Shown one piece after another: positions 33,640 through 46,153 of a DNA stretch of 64,000 bases. The stretch lies in contig NC_045138.2 of assembly GCF_008831285.2 (NCBI RefSeq), positions 17,889,934 through 17,953,933 of the forward strand, written 5' to 3'. The notes beneath the pieces were generated by a model. The model was not told the DNA's origin, did not search any database, and saw only the letters and a list, made by a program, of their open reading frames with translations. Origin of the DNA: Nymphaea colorata (taxonomy: Eukaryota; Streptophyta; Magnoliopsida; Nymphaeales; Nymphaeaceae). The position numbers were made by a program, and so were the translations under genes. Position 1 is the stretch's first letter. Every line of letters begins with the position of its first letter.

Positions 33640-34993
33640 GAAGCTCGTGGCTTCTTTCTTTTCACGCTCTCGTGGTGGTTAACGGAGCCACAAAGCCCTA
33701 CCGAGCACGGGACGTCTAGAAGGTTCCAACGGGGTGAATTACGTGCTACCGCTTTGAAACACACAGCCGCATGGCGTGGACGATGGCACGCTTCCCTCTT
33801 TTTTCCAAAATTTCACATGGAATTAAAATTCACATTATTTAATGAATTTTGAATTGGAACTGAAATTTCAAATTAAAAGTTATTTGAAAGCAATATAAAA
33901 CTGAAAAGTATATATTTGATTTTATTGTAGGACAATAATAAATCCGAGGAAGCATTCCATGTGCTAGCATTGGAGAACATATTCCCATGTTTTACTACAC
34001 CTTGCTAGGGGCCATAATATATATAAATCAGCAGTTCAACCTGCCTATTGCATGTACATCGATGTTGAATCTTATGGTAGTGAGATCTAGATTTGGTTAA
34101 AAATGAGTACAGTCTGGGCCCGAATCCTGGGTTATGATAAGGTGAGATTCATTAAAAGCTGAATCTGACTGGAGTCCAAATTAAGGGTTTACCTAGCTAC
34201 TTATGATCTAAAAACAACAGAGATAGTTTGACATGAGGAACACCAGTGAGTATTTCATGAATCCGTCTCAAAATCGATGCAAAATCATAAAACTCTTAAA
34301 CAATAGAGTAAATGTTTGATGCTTCTATTTTGAAATAAAGTCACGAAACACTCGCAGGGCATTCCTAATTCAAACATACCTTTTGGAATTGAACCTCTAA
34401 GAGTAAAAAATTACAGAGTCTCTCTCTCTCTCTCTGTTACAGCTCATCCTTCGTCTACTGCTGGGTGACTCTGTTGTCCCGTCTGTGCACTCTCTCTCCA
34501 CCTCTCTTATTATGTTTTATTGTACTGTTAACTTGTATATTTCATTTTTCTATTTTGTTTTTGCGGTTTGTTCTTGTAGTTAGAAGACTTCTTGTCCCCA
34601 AATTTTGTTATATATTTCTATTTTATCGACTCTCTTACATGCATTCTGACAGGAGTTCTCTCTCTCTCACTCACATACAATAGGCAGTACTTGTTTTTCA
34701 AGAGAAGTCATCCTTATCCCACCTTTTTGCTTAACTTTCTTTCTCTCATGGCTTGGATTGTCAAAGTGGAAAGAGTGGCTTTGAATAAAAGGACAGGTCA
34801 CATGCAATAGACTTTAGACTGCCCACATCCAAATCCAGTGGCCCAAGCCTGCAAAAAAAGTTTACATTAAAGGAAAATAATCTTTCTGTATTCCTAACTA
34901 GTCGTCATCAAGTCTTTCTTGTTATAGTGATCAATTTAATATGTGCTGGTGCAGACTTTGATATCAAAAGAATAATTACCTTCCCTATTCAGA

Positions 34994-35132
34994 GTTGTTT
35001 GGTAAACATAACATTTTGCAAATGTTTCATGAATCTGCCCTAAAGATTATTGGAGCAGATTCATGAACACATTTTTCTAGTGCTTTATAATATATTCCAA
35101 TGTAAATTCATGGAAAACTACCAAATGCCCCC
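34994..35132. mobile_element. MITE-like hairpin element A
   Basis: A perfect 13-bp inverted repeat (ttcatgaatctgc at 35026-35038 and its complement at 35055-35067) sits inside weaker terminal inverted repeats (ttgtttggtaaa near 34995 and tagtttt/ccaaat near 35115-35127). Non-coding, AT-rich. Confidence 0.45.
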
Positions 35133-35138
35133 CTAGAC

Positions 35139-35285
35139 GGTTTGGTGGGAAGAACATTGTTTGAGTGTTATACGAATCTACCCCAAATATTGAGGTAACA
35201 AATTAAACCATCGTTTCATAAATCTATCTCAATATTAAGACAGATTCATACAACACTCATATAGTGTTCTGATCCAACAAAAGCC
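35139..35285. mobile_element. MITE-like hairpin element B
   Basis: Two arms of about 40 bp (about 35148-35189 and 35240-35283) are imperfect reverse complements, both containing a tgagtgttrtaygaatct core and ending in an aatattg segment. The element starts a few bases after element A and shares its AGATTCAT core, so the two look like relatives inserted side by side. Confidence 0.5.
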
Positions 35286-36155
35286 TTTTTTTTTTTCTTT
35301 CTAAGTTTATATAGAAGCAACCATAGTTTGATCAGATCAGGTAGGTATAATAAACTTGGATATTTGATGAGTATGATCGGCCATTGAAGCACTAGAACTT
35401 GACAGATTTGTAAGATTTTATATGGGAGACCATCTCCCAGCAGCATTGCACCTAAGAATTTATCTCATGTCAAAAGGTCTATCATTATGATCCTAGATTC
35501 AACTTTAAAGAACATATTCCTAATTGCAAGAAATATTGCTTAATTCTATATTGGCACCGAATCAACCATGTAGATAACATCTGTTTGTAAAAATTAAATC
35601 TTTATATATACTTTTCTTGAGAAAACAGATAAGAAAATCATGTGCTATAGATACTTGTACTTAATTGTTATATTTCACTAGTCATAATCTCGATTAAATA
35701 ATTTAAATCAGCATGTGAATGTCAAAATTGTCAATGAAAATATACTCACTTAATTAAAACCAAGTGACAGATTGACTGATAAATCAAAAATTTATTTCTT
35801 ATTTCACTAAGTGCTAAACAGAAGTTAGAAAAGGAAAAACCTAGAAAGGGGGAGACAAATACATTTGATATGCAAGGTAATCAACTTTCTCTACATGAGA
35901 AAAATATCAGAAAATCGGAGGGAAAACAAATGTAGTGCTGATTGCAGAGGAAAGAAAATATGCGAGGTGTATCAGCTCTCCCATGAACCATCTGAGGGAG
36001 AGAAGCAGAAACCAGATAGGCTAGGGCTCCTGCTGCCACATCAATCTCCACATCTCCATGGCATCTCCCCTGTAAACTTACTCTTGCACCTCTCCTTCTC
36101 AACCCACATGCCATGCACACTCTCTGCTGCAGAGAAGCCAAGTTCACCATCACCA

Positions 36156-37327
36156 TTAAGACAGCCCACCCACCTTCCCAATTGGCCCAACTTGCTCTCC
36201 TTGTGCCCAGACAGAGACCATTTCTGCTATTCTCTCCTCCATATCCACAGAACCCACCTCCTTCATGAATTCTGGTGCACCTCCCTCAACCTTGGCAGTG
36301 GAGGTCTCAGTTGCCAAGAGATTGTCATTTGGGTTGCTCAGAATTGCACCCATTTCTGCTACTTTCTGCAGCAGAGCAGTAGCTGAAGTGTGAGGAGGAG
36401 GGACGCTGAAGAGGTTGGCCATGTGGGCTTCTTGAGGATGATGGTTGTGCTGTGAAGGGTAGATTGTGAAAGATGGGAGGAGGAGAGAGGTTGGTTCGAG
36501 AAGGAGAGAGGAGGTTTCTAGAAGATTGGGCTCTTGATTACTGAGAGATGGGAAGCTGTGGAGAAGGGAAGGTTGGGTTTTGGATGGTAGGGTTGAGGAA
36601 GGTAGTAGGGGCTTCAGTGGTGCTGAGGGCCTTGCATTTTCTTCTGCCAAGGCGTTGCAGAAGGCTCTGTGGGTTATGAAACTGTCCTTCCTGCAGAAAG
36701 AAAACAGAACAAAGACAAATGCAAGGTTGAGAGAGATAAAGAGAGAGAGCTTGTACATGTTGGCGCTTCCATTAATCCATGCACAACAGACAAAATGGCT
36801 CTCAATTTCAGTGAAAACATTTGAGCATAAACAACAAAGAAAAGAAAACAGCAGTATCAAGATATAGGGTTCAATCCATTGCATGGGTATAAGTTTGTAA
36901 CCCGATCTTCTTTTACTTGGAAATGAATATGAAAAATAAGTTGATTACTGTTCGAGTACAAATCATGAAGCATCAAAGGGATACAGGCTCCCGAACATGC
37001 ACGAACATATTAAAGTGTACATATTCAATTCTGAGATCTAGAAAACGAAATCAGCAGGCAAAGCAGCAAATCAGATCCTTCATCGACGTCTAGAATTTTT
37101 AAATGAACATATAAAAAGAAACCAGCAAGCGGAGTCATGCATAAAAGACAGATAAGTACGTGCACTATACGGATCTACCTCCAAAACAAATATGTTCATG
37201 TAAACTAATAACTTGCTTGTTTGATCAGCAGCTCTGCTCTAGAAAGAAACTATTATGGGCATCAAAGACAAAAAAGAAGAGAGGAAAAAGATTGTTGGAT
37301 GGTCTTCGCTCTGTGTGTGTGTGTGTC

Positions 37328-37367
<40 letters not shown>

Positions 37368-38198
37368 AGAGAGAGATGAAAGGTTCATTTATGAGAAACA
37401 GGATAAAGAGAAGGACAGAAGTAAAAATTCAGAGGTTAGAGAGAAAAAAAACCATTAAATGCATCTTAAATTCCCCACGGACACTCTTCAATCTTTATGA
37501 AAAACAATTAGAAATTTTTCTACAGAGAGCAACCCATGGGAGTACCTAGAGAAAACAGTGCCACAATCACATCTATACTCCCTTTTCGCGCATGCCTTGA
37601 TATGAGCCTTCCAGTCAGACTGCACTGCGTATCTCTTTGAACATTTCTCACACTTCCACTTCCTCTCCCCATGCTTCCTGCAAAAATGCTTCTTGATTCC
37701 TGTGAGGTCACCCAGAGCCCTTGATGGCTCATGGTGGACGCAACATGGCTCTGGGCAAACATAGACTTTCTTCCTAATCTCTTGCCCTGTCCTCTGCCTT
37801 AGCTTCCATGGCAGATTGTGGCCTCTTCTGTGGAGCTGCAGATTCTGGTCTCTCTGGAACCCCTTGTTGCAAATCTCACATATGAATCTATTGGTAGCCA
37901 TGAGAGTCTTTGGAGATAGAGCAATGACTTCTGCATCAGGATCTGCACAGGCCCACAGAGTGGACAAAAGGTGAGAAGTTTAGACATATGATAGCTTTGG
38001 AACCGAACAAAAATAGATTTTAAATTCGAACCAACCGGGATTCCCAGGAAGATTTCTTCTCCTCTTCATAGGCTGTTGACGGGAGAGAAGAGGAGCGAAG
38101 GCTGTGAAAATGGGAGTCCGGGCTCCCACGTGGAATTCTTCTCTGCCTTTATTGCTAGAAGAAGATACGCTGGCCTCTTCAGAAATTGAACTGGACAT
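36156..38198 (-). CDS. INDETERMINATE-DOMAIN (IDD) C2H2 zinc-finger factor, 364 aa
   Basis: IDD proteins are plant nuclear transcription factors that bind DNA and partner with DELLA and SHR/SCR proteins. Exons: 38198-38036, 37942-37546, 36690-36156 (TAA stop); GT-AG, phases 1 and 2, 1095 nt. Residues 1-54 are Ser-rich and end in a KRRR nuclear signal and RNLPGNPDPDAEVIALSP, the family entry motif. Four fingers follow: C76/C79/H92/H96, then C117/C122 with H140/H145, the CCHC finger C152/C155/H168/C172, and a last finger from C179/C181 to H and C near 194-198 across the intron 2 junction, where FITHRAFC is conserved. TSATALLQKVAEMG at 288-301 matches the family motif. The usual C-terminal TRDFLG-type motif is absent, and the protein stops soon after in GKVGGLS. 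The family is certain; the member within it is not. Confidence 0.92.
37319..37376. repeat. (GT)n-(GA)n compound microsatellite in IDD intron 2
   Basis: A short GT tract runs into an interrupted GA tract within the intron between the second and third IDD exons. Confidence 0.9.
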
Positions 38199-41100
38199 GG
38201 CGGTGGAGGGAGAGAGTTATACAATTCAGATTCTAGTTTGAGGAATGGAGAGAGATATACAACTAAAACTGTAGTTTTTGAAGCATTTAGCAGCAGCCTT
38301 CTTTCTTTTTTGTCTTTTTGGAGCTCAAATCCCCACCCATCAACGACAGTAAGATTTCTGAGGCCAGAAAGGCTTCATTTTCTTTCCCTCCCTGTTCTAC
38401 TTTCACACTCTGATAGTTTTCCAGTAGTCCAAGAACATTATTCCTTCAAAAGAACAGAAAGGGAATCGGATCCCGTGAAGGGGATTATGATGAGCGATTC
38501 TCAGCAAGCGTCGTTATCCAACTCTGCCGTGCTTGTCTAAGACTACGATGGCCTGACCTGTAATCATGAATACCATCATTTCTCTGTACATAAAACGGCG
38601 TCTCTGATGAAAAAGTATATCTACATGTCATGAATTCACTCTCTTTTGGAACAGTGAGCTCGAAGAGAGCCTTGGGTCTCTTTCTAGAGATGGAAAACAC
38701 AGAAACAGTAAATCGGTAGTGAAGAAAATGTGCTACTCTTAGAAGCAAGATGTGAGTAATGTGATGAATGATGATTATGATTGAAGACAGAGATCTCGTT
38801 CGAGAGCCACTTCGACAATGTTCCAGATTAGCGAAAGGAGAGGAGATAAAAAGGAAACGCCCACAAGGAAAAAGGAGAAGCAGTAGAGCAGAAAGCAGCA
38901 GCCTGTCATACCCAAGAGAGGAATCATTCAGACTGATACCATCTTTTTCTCCTTGAAGAAAATTTCATTTATGGCGCTAACATTTTGTCCACACTCTGAA
39001 ATAGGTACCCCAAAATTTTCTAATTTCAATAATTCGTGCCTCAGTTTCCAGACATTTGTCAGATAGACGAGTCTCTTGTTTTGGGACATGCAGCCTTTTC
39101 ATGGGTTCTGATACAGCGGAGCTAGACTAGTTTCCACCTAACAGGTGAAGCTGTTATTTTCATTCTGGTTCAATTTAACCAATACATGGTCTGAATTAAA
39201 GAGACAACTGTTTGACAAATTGAAGAAAACCAGAGGCTCCTAACAAAACTTAGAAGTGTGAATGTCTTATGTGGATTTAGGTAGATCTTGAAATGTAGTA
39301 GAAATCTTTACGACAGTGGAGTGGAGCCAGAAATTTTTTGTTGAGGGGCACTGACGGGTCTTTTGCTTAGTAAAAGTGTTTGCAGGACATTGAGGAAGGC
39401 CTGGTGTGGGCACCACATGTGGGTGGACTCAGGTCCAGCTCAGTCGTAATAAATTTTTTTAAGGACTTGCGTGGGCAGTGGCCCACACCAGTACTAGTGC
39501 TGGGGAAAGAAATTGGCACCAAAGGGCTCTTCATTTGAGAGAAAATTAGTTGGAAGGCTTATGTAGTTGTACCTTGAATGATCTTTGTTAAAGTTAGCAG
39601 CATCACTGCTCCTCTACTTTTCAATAACGTGTATGATTGATTCATTGATTGTCTAACGGTTACACACGCCTCTCTTAGTTGCATCTCTCTCTCTCTCTCT
39701 CTTTCTCTGTGTGTGTGTGTGTGCGTGCGTGTGTGTGTGTAGGCTTTCTTTCACAGTTAGTATTGTTACCGACCAGCTTAATCAAGTATAAGACACTTAC
39801 AGTACAAAGACTAGCTGGTTAATAAAATAAAATCACGTCTAAGTTATCTTTTCAAATTTAAACTGTCAAATATACTCTGTCCTTGTGTCTGCTGGTTATC
39901 CCCTCTTTTCTTTTCGTTTCTCTTTTTAAGAAATTGGCGGCAGCTTTTTATGACAGGTAAAACTCAAGGTGTTTCTTGGTGGGCACCTCTGGTATAGTAG
40001 TTAAGTACAATAATTAAACCTTTTTTTCCTTCCTTTGGCAGCAGCAATAATAGTTTGGTGGGAGTTATGGGCAAAAGACACAAGAAACCCACGCCTGCAC
40101 TTCCTGCTTTTTCCTTCTGTTAACTCTCTGTTGTGCTCTTCTTTGTCTCTGCTTTCTGATCCGATGCATATGCTTGCAGGCAGAAAGGGTAGAAACTTAA
40201 CCCCACCATTGGTAGCAATACTAGAGCTCTACCACTTTTCCTTTTCCACCTCTTTCTACAGCGGTATTGTGAAAACCAGAAATTGAGCAGAATTGGCCAA
40301 TTGCTGATTCACTTGTTTAGTTTATGAAACAGTATAGAATGCTGCTAAATTTGTTCTCAAAAAGCAAATATCAATATATAACTAATTGAAAACAAGATAA
40401 GAACTCAAAATATTTTGAAGATAATAAAACCAATAAAATACGACAAGCACCTTAGAATGGCCGGCGAATCGAACTAATCTGCTGCCAATATGAGTTCGAG
40501 TCGACAATTCATCGTTTTTACACCACTGAGTCAGAGGATGGGGCTGCGCAGAGTTTCCAATCCGTATATCCATGGCATTTTGGCGCCAATTTGGATGCTT
40601 GGTTATCTTAAAACAGGGCTGGTGTGGCCAGTTGCTTATACAGACCAACAAAAAAAATGCTTATTTTGATATTGATATTTCAGAATAATTTTCTCGTTTT
40701 CATCTTGATGCCTCTTAAAATTTTAAAAATTTTATAGCTAGAAATTTCTTAACCATATTTTTTGCTCCGCCCAGGTCTCAAAAGTTTATTTTATTTGTTT
40801 TCTTTAAAGTCTTGAAATTTGAATGCCACGAAAGAAGAGTAGTGATAGCTGTATTAAACTCAACAAGATTTTTTCTGCAGGCTGTCAATTGAAAAGAATA
40901 TTATATAATTTTTCTAAAATAAAAACTTATAAAAGGAGACACTTTCTATTCTAATTCTATCTTTTTGACATATATTTTGCTATGGAAGAAAGAAATAGTT
41001 TACTGGATCACATACTGATCTGAATATAGTTAAAGCTTACGGTAATGCTCATGGAGCTCATATTTCCCGGACATACACATATGTCTATCTTGGAGTCCAC

Positions 41101-41707
41101 CTTTTTCGTAGTCACACACGATCAGCTAAATACCATTTGATTATGGGAATATTTGTTAGAGGATTGTGTATGACTTGATCTAGCTACCTCTTCCCATTTA
41201 TTTAGAGTTCTTGCTCAAATGATTTCATTAATGATCTATTTTTTCTGATCTATTTTGGCTTTGCTTGTTTGTTTTGATTTACACCAAGATCCCCTTCTCT
41301 CTGCTTAACTCTTCTTCCTCTTCCACATCTTCTTGTCAACCCAAAGCTATGTTGTCACTGCCAATTAGGAAATTAAGCAATAAAGAGAGCTTGCGTACAT
41401 TGAATGCTTAATTAAATGGCAAACATTTGAAACGACACGATCTATGGAAGAGCCTCACAAGAAACAAGAAACAAAACCAGAATTCTCCTCAACCAACAGC
41501 TCTATCTGTAAATAAACACTTGTACAGCAAAACATTATCTTACATTTTTAGTCAGACCTGTTCTTTTTAAGAAACCAGCAATTTTTGCGACTATGATTAT
41601 CTATTCAACCTTTCATGATTCATTTCCTTGACCAGAGATCCAAATTCAGGTAGAATCCCAATATAAGCAGCCCTTGGTCAAAGAAAACACACAAGCACTC
41701 ACGTATG

Positions 41708-41717
<10 letters not shown>

Positions 41718-41783
<66 letters not shown>
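41718..41783. repeat. (AT)n array, about 65 bp
   Basis: Uninterrupted AT dinucleotides preceded by a short GT tract. Self-complementary, in the IDD-dymeclin spacer. Confidence 0.95.
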
Positions 41784-41786
<3 letters not shown>

Positions 41787-43149
41787 ATCTGATGCTGTGA
41801 GATGGATATAATTTTAAAATTTATGATTGACATCAGTGACAGTTTATGGTGCAACATTTGGTTTATAGTGGTTTTTCATCATTGCTTCTAAATGATGATT
41901 TTGGCTATCTAGAGTCACTCATACATTTAACTGGGGCTGTCCATCTAAAGCAGATGGATGGTTGAGAGTAAAATAAAGACAAAAATGTGTGAACTATTTA
42001 GACTAAATGATAAAATGTCTATCATCTCTTTTATCTTTGTTTTCTTTTTTTAATTTACCATCATAATGGATTGAATGGTCTTAATTAATTGACTGGGTAA
42101 ATCTAAAAAGTCAAAGTCACCATTCAATTTTCCAATATATTTATCATCTGCTTCTCATCGACATCACTAATCTCTAATTGCATAAGTCGTACCGAGGAAA
42201 ATTTAGGAGCTTGGTCTGAACATTCTTTCAAGTGTCGAGCAGAAACTTTTGAAAAACTTGGGTAGTGGAGATTGAACTGACCAACATGGACCAAGCGTCA
42301 AACAAGTTCACGGGATCAAAAAGTGCAGCATCAACTTCCCCACCATTCCCGCCACTCTGGTAGTAACATGAATTCGTGGGGCTGCCAAGTTCGACTTTTT
42401 CGAAAATTTAGCCTGAAAATATACTTCGAACTGAGTTCATGACCAACAGACCCCACACCAGCACAGACCAATACAGCAAATAGCACAGCAGATCGAAGCA
42501 ATGAAGAAAACTTTTCCTTCCACAGATCCACCTCTCATTGGCCAAGTTTGTCGCCTAACATGTGAGTCTCTGACGCAGTGAATAGGATTTTCAATCCGCA
42601 ATCAAGCAATTCGAAGAGGAAGCCAGGAAGAAAGAGAAATTGGAGGAAGAAAGAGCTTGCGCTAAGGAATCAAAACTAAGGAAATTGAAAACGAACAGCA
42701 AACTAATAATCAAACCCCAAAGGGTAGCCAAGAACAGGCCAATTTGTACCATAACAAGTGAATATCTCATCTATTTAAGATAAAATACCCTAAAAGGGAA
42801 GAAATAACAAAAGAATAATGATACATAATCACACAACGTAGTTATCCACTAATCAATAATTACTTTAAAGTAAATAACACTTCGATTAAAAACAAAATCT
42901 CAAAGGGTATACACCTTATATTTTCATCAAATGCCCATTACCCCATTGCGTTTTATATGTCGACAAAAAATCCAGAAGAAGAATATTTGGATCCAAAAAA
43001 ATCCATTAGAACTCAATAATGCTTCCTCTTGCGCCTCAAACTCATGAAATGATCTCCAGTCCAGAGGAGTAACATCCGAGAAGCCGAAGTCTTCCCCTAC
43101 TTCTGCCCCCAGGATTTAGGACTTGTTTCGAGACCTGAGTGGCAGCATC

Positions 43150-43255
43150 ACTATCATTTGCAGTTTAGTAGAGTAGCACCCACGAGAATCGAACTAACAA
43201 CATGTCGTTCATATGTCACCAGCCCGATCAACTATGCTGCTCCCATTGAGGTTAT
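43150..43255 (-). mobile_element. Possible tRNA-derived SINE head
   Basis: On the minus strand a stretch reads tRNA-like: a weak box A (ATAGTTGATCGGGCTGG, about 43221-43237) is followed about 30 bp later by a perfect box B, GTTCGATTC (43186-43194 on the plus strand as its complement). This is the RNA polymerase III promoter layout of plant SINEs. It does not fold as a functional tRNA, and tail and target duplications were not resolved. It could also be chance. Confidence 0.4.
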
Positions 43256-44548
43256 CTATAGTTCAAAGGAGTCAACGTCAGGCTATGCATGCATTTCCTT
43301 GGTGGGCCGTGAAAGACTCGGTACCAGTCAGCTCACATAAGGTTCATCTTCCGAGGGGTCTCCACATAATAAAGATTGAGGAGAAAAACTAAGCAACGTG
43401 GTGACCCTACAGAGAGTGGATATTCCTTCCCAGTTGAAAATTAAGGTGCTTGGACCCCAAAGTCTACCCAATAATGTGAAGCATGATGTTGCTTGTCTCA
43501 AACTTCTTGCTTTATGCTTTTCATCTTTTATTCAACTGATTGTCCCCTGAATGTGAAGCAGATGACTACTTTGCGTCGTGGAAAAGCTCTCATTGATATT
43601 GCAACATCTCATGTGTAAGGACGACTGGAGAAGCGACCTAGAATGAACATCATAAGTGGCAGTGGAGCCAAGGAGGCCCCATCTAGATTTTGGAAAGAAA
43701 AAATTACATGTTATAAGTTTCAAGAGAATTTAATTTGGCTCCTGTAAAAGTTTTGAAAAACATAATGGGCCCCTGTGGAAAATTTTCAGAAAACCTTAAA
43801 AAATTTTTGAAGCAGTCTGAGAGCCAATGATAAAAACAGTTGTCCTCAGAGAGTCAGAGCTAATATTATTGATAAGTGACACTATATATATATATATATA
43901 TAAGCGATTGATAAATGTCAAACCACTTGGGTAAGAGACAAAAACCGGAACTATTAAATTTCTGTTAAAAAGTATTTTAAACAACATGTGACCACCTAAT
44001 GTTTTTATAAACACTATTTATTATTTTAAAAATAAATCTTGCTACTATCAAAATTTTGATGTTATAAGAGCATTCATATTTATAAGGCTTGATTGCAAAA
44101 AAAAAAAAAAAAGTTTTAGTATTTAATTTTAATGGATCTAGTTTTTTGTCTCATATTTATAAGGTTAGATTGCAAAAGAAATGTTTAATTATGTTCGTGT
44201 ATTATGATAGATGAATTGCGAACGTAACAGGTGAACTTATTGTGTGATTAGACGGCAGTTGTCTATGAAACAAAACGTGGGGAATTTATTGCCCGATACC
44301 CAAAATCAAAATCACCCAACCTTGCCTCTAGGCGCTTTCAGTTCCATTTATAAGTGTAACTGTAAAGTTAACGTGAAATTGAATGAAGAGTTCATGAAAA
44401 TCAGTTGCTTAAATATAAATATACAAACCAAGAAAGGGAAGATCGATATGTTTAAAATCTTTACAAAATCACAGCTACGTGTCAAATTTTTTGTAATTTT
44501 CTTTTAACATTATATGTACTTTTGCATTCTTCCGTAAACATGGAATAG

Positions 44549-44550
<2 letters not shown>

Positions 44551-44591
<41 letters not shown>

Positions 44592-44660
44592 AGAAGATAG
44601 TGGAAAGATCAAGGTTCTGAACAACTGTACCGGCGTCGAGTATCAGTCATATGGCGTATT

Positions 44661-44702
<42 letters not shown>
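44551..44702. repeat. Two (AT)n arrays flanking a 73-bp core
   Basis: AT arrays at 44551-44590 and 44664-44702 flank unique sequence. The arrays are self-complementary and complementary to each other. Confidence 0.9.
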
Positions 44703-44703
<1 letters not shown>

Positions 44704-46153
44704 GTTCCATTTGGAACCTTATTGCCCTTTTTTCCAGAAATTTTACGAAGTCAAAATTAATTTAAAATATTTAAATTAATTTATTAATTTAAAAATAAAA
44801 ACTTGCATTGACCTTGCATCAGGATACGCTCCAACATGGAGCAGTACCGGCAACACAGTCACTCTTTTACTCGACTACACAATCATCATTTTTTATTAAA
44901 TCGGCCGCGATGTATTTGTATAATGAAAATATATACATAATAAAAAAAGTACAAGTTCATATACACGTGACGTTTTTTTAGCATATAAATATGTCTAAAG
45001 TTTAATAATTAATCCTTCTTCTTTTTTCAGCTTACAAAGCTCATCTATGTCCGCCAAGCATAAGTTTTATGTTGATTTGTATAGTTTTGAACATAAGAAA
45101 CGCATGAATAAAATTAGTTTTTCTAACACGAGTGCAAAAATATGTAAATGAACATATACTCATATGTGTGCGCACGCGACACTTTGGCCATCCGAATATT
45201 CAGCTTTCTGGTGGTGGTTCAATTTTTTTTTTAATGGAGTTAAAATGGTTTCATTCAAATCTCGACACATACATTATCAGAATTTTCAATTTTGTAAAAG
45301 TGAAAAGATCACAAAGTTTAGATAACATTTTATGAGAATTCAGAAATTAACGGTTTAGAGTTAGTAAAACTAGTTTGTGAATTGCGCATCCAAAAATCAT
45401 GATTTTTTTATAGTCACACATTTTCAAACATTGCAAATTGGATCTGCACGTCGCAAGGCGTATCTGCCCACTATGTATCAGCCTGAATCAGCTAACAATA
45501 ATTTTCTAAAATTTTTCTTAATAAATTATTGCTTTTAGAAATTTTAATAATAAATTATTATTATTTCTAAAGGAAACTGCTGCGTTTGATGTAAGTTGAA
45601 GCAGCGGTTAACCAGTCCGCATCAGCCGATAAAGAAAAGAAGCCACGTCGGGCCCTTTTAATAATGCGCATCAGCTGATATGAGCCCAGTATCCAAAGCT
45701 TTTGAAAGATCATAACAATCTGATGTATAAGTAAAACAGTCCCAACTTTCTCACAGCTTTAAAATCTAATCTAGATATTGGATTTTTATGATTTTATGTC
45801 TATATTTTCATCATTTTCATATGTTTGCATCTGTTCATCGGATTAGATTTATGAAAAACTTAAAATATTTGAAGGCATATTTATACTCTCTCTCTCTCTC
45901 TGCTGTTAGAGCTTATAAGACCACAAAATAGAATAAGGCTGAATACAGAAAAATAATAGACTTGAGAGCAGCTCTTATTCAACATTTTTACCATTTGTAT
46001 TCAACAAAAAGAAAAATTATGCACTAACCTTTTGCAGCCAATTTACATAACACAAAGAATGAACAGATATTTTCTGTTGTTTTATATATATTTACAGCAC
46101 CCGACGCTTCAGAAACGCTTAGATGGAATAAGGGGAACAAGACCAAAAGCAAC

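Larger units (their letters stand above)
33436..36155. other. Intergenic region between ELIP and the IDD gene
   Basis: This contains the ELIP promoter (to about 33800), AT-rich spacer, CT-rich tracts near 34420-34436 and 34655-34672, a pair of inverted-repeat elements at about 34994-35285, and the IDD 3' region. I looked here for a missing last exon of the IDD gene and found none. No other gene was seen. Confidence 0.65.
38199..46153. other. Intergenic region between IDD and dymeclin
   Basis: At 8 kb this is the longest gene-poor stretch. It starts with the IDD promoter and ends with the dymeclin 3' region. It contains CT/GT tracts at about 39686-39740, long AT arrays (about 41718-41783, 44551-44590 and 44664-44702), a possible tRNA-derived SINE near 43150-43255, and stretches resembling degenerate retroelement sequence (around 39316 and 43655). 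No protein-coding gene could be supported on either strand. Confidence 0.65.

Noticed and set aside
36580-36867. Plus-strand frame opposite the IDD last exon
   Set aside because: Shadow of the conserved IDD coding frame on the other strand.
43150-43255. Functional tRNA gene
   Set aside because: Box B is perfect, but the acceptor stem and anticodon arm do not form. A SINE head is the better reading.
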